From NCBI GenBank assembly GCA_030622395.1, contig JAUXGF010000217.1, positions 1 to 5,690 of the forward strand: 5,690 nucleotides of DNA. The letters run 5' to 3'. A program made the position numbers and the translations under genes. The first letter of the stretch is position 1, and the number at the start of each line of letters is the position of its first letter. The DNA comes from Calditrichaceae bacterium (GTDB lineage: Bacteria; Calditrichota; Calditrichia; Calditrichales; Calditrichaceae). Shown in pieces: positions 4,954 through 5,690 of this stretch. The notes below the pieces were generated by a model that saw nothing but the letters and a program-made list of their open reading frames with translations, was not told where the DNA came from and did not search any database.

Positions 4954-5690
4954 TACCTCTTAATCTTAATCCCTTCAAAATAATTAAGATAATTTTGATA
5001 ATCTTTATTAAACTGTCCAACTTCTTGAGAAGCTGTGTTTGTGTGTACAGCTAAATTCCGGTTATTGATAAAAATATATTTTTGCTCCGCTGAAATCCTG
5101 CTATAAACCAACTCGCCGCTGTTGCCGATAGTAAAAATCTCTTTTGTATCGCTTGAATCCCTAATACCGGAAATGGTTTCTAACAAGATGTCTTTAAAGT
5201 TCAGGTGAGACAAAAAGTTATCATTAGTAGAGTGTTCAATATCCCTTGCGCAAAATATGAGAGGTATATTGTAATATCTGCGTTCCGTGGCGTTTATTCT
5301 TGGGCCGTGATCAGAAGTGATAATAAGTAATGTACTATCTAAAAGATTAGTTTTTTCCAACTCTTCATAAAAGGCGTTAAAATATTTATTGTAGTATTCA
5401 ATAGGTTTTAAGCCTGTTTTTTCAATCCATTCAGCGGTGTGCCCATAAACCATTTCCTGAAAAATAAACGCTTTGGAATTATTTTTTAACAGATCAAATA
5501 TTTCTGCAAATACGGAAAAATCTTCACAGGCTTTCTCAATCTTATTCGTCGAGACACAAGCAAATTCCTCGTTATTCTCAATATTTTCTTCTACAATCAC
5601 CTTTGTCCATTCTCGTAAATCCGGCACAAAACGCAATTGCTGCTCGCCGTAAGAAGTAACAAAAAAGGTTGAGAAGCCGTTGCGGTTAAA
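4953..5690 (-). CDS. Sulfatase / alkaline-phosphatase-superfamily protein, C-terminal part (5' end outside window)
   Basis: Partial gene. The minus-strand frame is open from 5690 to a TAG at 4955-4953, giving 245 residues. A start can be drawn at a TTG at 5636, but 18 further in-frame codons precede it without a stop and read NGFSTFFVTSYGEQ, plausible domain sequence, so the true start lies beyond the window. The visible part has YGHT (His about 84 from the edge), then a helix-rich stretch ending LLDSTLLIITSDHGPR, the superfamily's metal-binding Asp-His (about D127-H128; codons at 5312-5307). YNIPLIF and SHLNFKDILLETISGI follow, matching the usual 'PLI...SHVDLLPTLL..aGI' end of the domain. 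The nucleophile region lies outside, so sulfatase, phosphoethanolamine/phosphoglycerol transferase and phosphodiesterase cannot be told apart. It is presumably envelope-associated. A heptamer array touches its stop codon. Confidence 0.85.
   Translation of the reverse strand, partial: FNRNGFSTFFVTSYGEQQLRFVPDLREWTKVIVEENIENNEEFACVSTNKIEKACEDFSVFAEIFDLLKNNSKAFIFQEMVYGHTAEWIEKTGLKPIEYYNKYFNAFYEELEKTNLLDSTLLIITSDHGPRINATERRYYNIPLIFCARDIEHSTNDNFLSHLNFKDILLETISGIRDSSDTKEIFTIGNSGELVYSRISAEQKYIFINNRNLAVHTNTASQEVGQFNKDYQNYLNYFEGIKIKR

Noticed and set aside
4709..5020. 103-codon minus-strand open frame with a repeating RQETGD-like protein
   Set aside because: The repeating protein is just a translation of the CAGTCTC heptamer array, and its start overlaps the sulfatase-superfamily gene in another frame.
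4866..5054. 62-codon plus-strand open frame rich in Ser, Pro and Leu
   Set aside because: It is the opposite-strand translation of the same heptamer array and also overlaps the sulfatase-superfamily gene.
5634..5636. TTG start codon for the sulfatase-superfamily gene
   Set aside because: The frame is open upstream to the window edge with plausible domain sequence, and the catalytic nucleophile region would be missing. This is an internal Leu codon.

Overview
The window reads as low-GC bacterial DNA from a two-membrane organism, most likely in or near the FCB superphylum (Bacteroidota, Ignavibacteria, Calditrichota, Marinimicrobia, Cloacimonadota and relatives). The main pointers are a PorV/PorQ-type outer-membrane protein with its typical 'GRAAGMAGAY...WNPAGLA' N-terminus, a Wzi-like outer-membrane barrel, and genes starting both with and without a clear Shine-Dalgarno sequence. 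A phylum cannot be fixed from this window.

Layout. 1-132 is an AT-rich leader with a possible promoter. 133-1512 (+) is a WcaJ-type polyprenyl-phosphate sugar-1-phosphate transferase, the enzyme that starts surface-polysaccharide repeat units. After 38 bp comes 1551-2927 (+), a Wzi-like outer-membrane beta-barrel. The two probably form an operon at the right edge of an exopolysaccharide or capsule locus lying to the left. A 329-bp intergenic stretch (2928-3256) packed with palindromic and short-period repeats follows. 3257-4177 (-) is the PorV/PorQ-family barrel. A 775-bp non-coding stretch (4178-4952) then holds a segment with 15-bp terminal inverted repeats, a nested set of inverted repeats inside it, and two separate 7-bp-period tandem arrays. 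4953-5690 (-) is the C-terminal part of a sulfatase/alkaline-phosphatase-superfamily protein; its reading frame is open through the right edge, so the gene is cut by the window.

The left pair fits synthesis and surface attachment or export of a polysaccharide. The sulfatase-superfamily protein could modify a surface glycan or lipid, but the window does not show that it belongs to the same locus. The PorV/PorQ-like gene sits alone between two repeat-rich gaps.

I see no convincing new enzymatic or defence system, CRISPR array, tRNA or rRNA. The unusual content is the intergenic DNA: at least six distinct repeat structures in about 1.1 kb of non-coding sequence, several of which look like members of dispersed families, though that cannot be proved from one window.
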